Below, piece after piece: positions 63,201-64,000 of a stretch of DNA of 64,000 nt. The notes beneath the pieces were generated by a model. The model worked only from the letters and a program-made list of their open reading frames with translations, searched no databases and was not told the origin of the DNA. The DNA comes from Datnioides undecimradiatus (lineage: Eukaryota; Chordata; Actinopteri; Lobotiformes; Datnioididae): the NCBI GenBank assembly GCA_008933995.1, contig WARS01000013.1, positions 12,225,808-12,289,807 of the forward strand. Reading direction: 5' to 3'. The translations under genes and the position numbers were made by a program. The number at the start of each line of letters is the position of its first letter. Within the stretch, counting starts at the first letter, position 1.

Positions 63201-63554
63201 GAAATAGAGCATTTAATTTCATGCTAATTCTTGGCATTAGTTCCTAATGTGACTTTAAAACTCCCTCTGAGTACCCAACTTTCATGTGCCTGTGCATGCA
63301 TGTGAGCTTATGTGTGTGCATGCATGTGTGTGTGATTGAGCAGCAGAGAACAGGTGGCCAGAGCCCCCAGCAGTCCTGGTCTAAACCCTGCCTCTTCCTC
63401 CCTCCATCAGCTGATCACTACGAGGTTGCTCTGTCTCCTCCTCCCTACGTCCTCATCATTTCTGTCTCATTCTGTCTTTCTCTCTGATCAAAATCATACC
63501 TCACCATCCCCTGCTCTCCCTCTTCTTTCTGCCTGTCCCTATTTAGTTGTCTCC

Positions 63555-63620
63555 CTGCCATCTCTCTCTCCCTCTTTCTCTCTCTCCCCCTCTCTCTCTC
63601 TCCCTCTCTCTCTCTCCTTA
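63555..63620 (+). repeat. (CT)n polypyrimidine tract
   Basis: CT-rich tract with CCC interruptions, about 250 bp upstream of the candidate start exon at 63868. Such tracts are frequent near promoters but also occur as ordinary microsatellites. Confidence 0.85.
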
Positions 63621-63867
63621 CCCCTAGTCCCTGCTGTCTCTTGTCCCGGCTGCAGTTAGAGCGGGCTGACTAGCGAAGAGCTGTTGTCCCCAGCGGAAGG
63701 GCAGAGGGAGCAGCTCAGGAATCTCCCGCTGCACTCAGTGTCGACTGGCCCTCGTTTCAACCTTCATTGCTTCCTGTCTTCCTCTCCCCTCCTCATCCTC
63801 TTTGCTTCAGTCTGTCTCTCTTTTATGGGGGGTCTTTTTGAGAGATCTGATATGTTTAGCCTTCACC

Positions 63868-63930
63868 ATGAACCCAACAGTGAAGATCCACCTTCAGAAT
63901 GGGACCCACTTTAACACCTACATGTACCAG
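63868..63930 (+). CDS. Candidate first coding exon of an unidentified product
   Basis: An ATG in good context (ttcaccATGA) opens 21 codons beginning MNPTVKIHLQNGTHFNTYM and ending exactly at a splice donor CAG|gtaggg in phase 0. Upstream there is a polypyrimidine tract and a GC-richer segment, as expected for a promoter and 5' UTR. I do not recognise the family. It could be the start of a new gene, an alternative first exon of ppfia4, or a chance frame. The window ends 70 bp later, so no second exon can be checked. Confidence 0.35.
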
Positions 63931-64000
63931 GTAGGGACTCAGCACCTGTACAGTTTGTGGATGTTACTGGTGAAGGATTGTCTCCAGCTCAAATAGCTCT

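Larger units (their letters stand above)
40729..63550 (+). other. ppfia4: ppfia4 intron 1 (at least 23 kb)
   Basis: No frame resembling liprin exon 2 or any other protein was recognised on either strand. It contains many CA/GT microsatellites, a pentanucleotide array at 52931-52969, relics of teleost repeats at about 43671-43791, 51288-51440 and 60060-60245, and a few short inverted repeats. A long first intron is usual in liprin-alpha genes. Confidence 0.6.

Noticed and set aside
1..64000. CRISPR arrays, operons, rRNA or tRNA genes
   Set aside because: The DNA is a vertebrate chromosome. The regular repeats are microsatellites without spacers, and no cloverleaf-forming tRNA sequence was recognised by eye.

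Overview
This window looks like a ray-finned (probably percomorph) fish chromosome. It carries multi-exon vertebrate genes with short introns, very many (CA)n/(GT)n microsatellites, AT-rich non-coding DNA, and several decayed copies of repeat families typical of teleosts. It holds two complete protein-coding genes, the 5' end of a third, and a possible first exon of unknown identity at the right edge. All exon models were built by hand from reading frames, splice sites and recalled protein families; no alignment was run.

Layout. 1-6766: no coding evidence; the part next to 6767 is probably tfeb 3' UTR. 6767-16235 (minus): tfeb, the lysosome/autophagy master bHLH-leucine-zipper factor, in 10 coding exons. 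Every intron is GT-AG and phase-consistent, giving a 519-residue protein. 16236 to about 31600: 5' UTR, a long 5' intron and two candidate non-coding first exons of tfeb (donors at 22706 and 31268), the distal one beside a CCAAT/ZNF143-type promoter. 31700-33967: intergenic. 33968-37218 (minus): tmem183a, 8 coding exons, 362 residues. 37219 to about 40470: divergent intergenic and promoter region. 40471-40728 (plus): first coding exon of a liprin-alpha gene, ppfia4 by family and by its neighbour tmem183a. 40729-64000: its very long first intron (no second liprin exon recognised), full of microsatellites and repeat relics, ending in a possible start exon at 63868-63930.

Function. Tfeb carries the Rag-binding N-terminus, the mTORC1-regulated serines, both SUMO motifs, bHLH-zipper and the C-terminal serine cluster, so it should be a normal nutrient-regulated factor. 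Its C-terminus has a long His/Gln/Pro-rich tract. Its 5' intron contains nuclear-receptor direct repeats (perfect DR1 and DR4) and MiT-type E-boxes, which would suit metabolic control and autoregulation. Tmem183a is a poorly characterised F-box-like membrane protein. Ppfia4 is a presynaptic scaffold. I see no pathway linking the three.

I found no convincing new multi-gene system. The most distinctive items are a perfect 32-bp palindrome upstream of ppfia4, the DR1 and DR4/E-box clusters in the tfeb 5' intron, complementary CA/GT tracts in the intron that divides the bHLH, and the unidentified start exon at the right edge.
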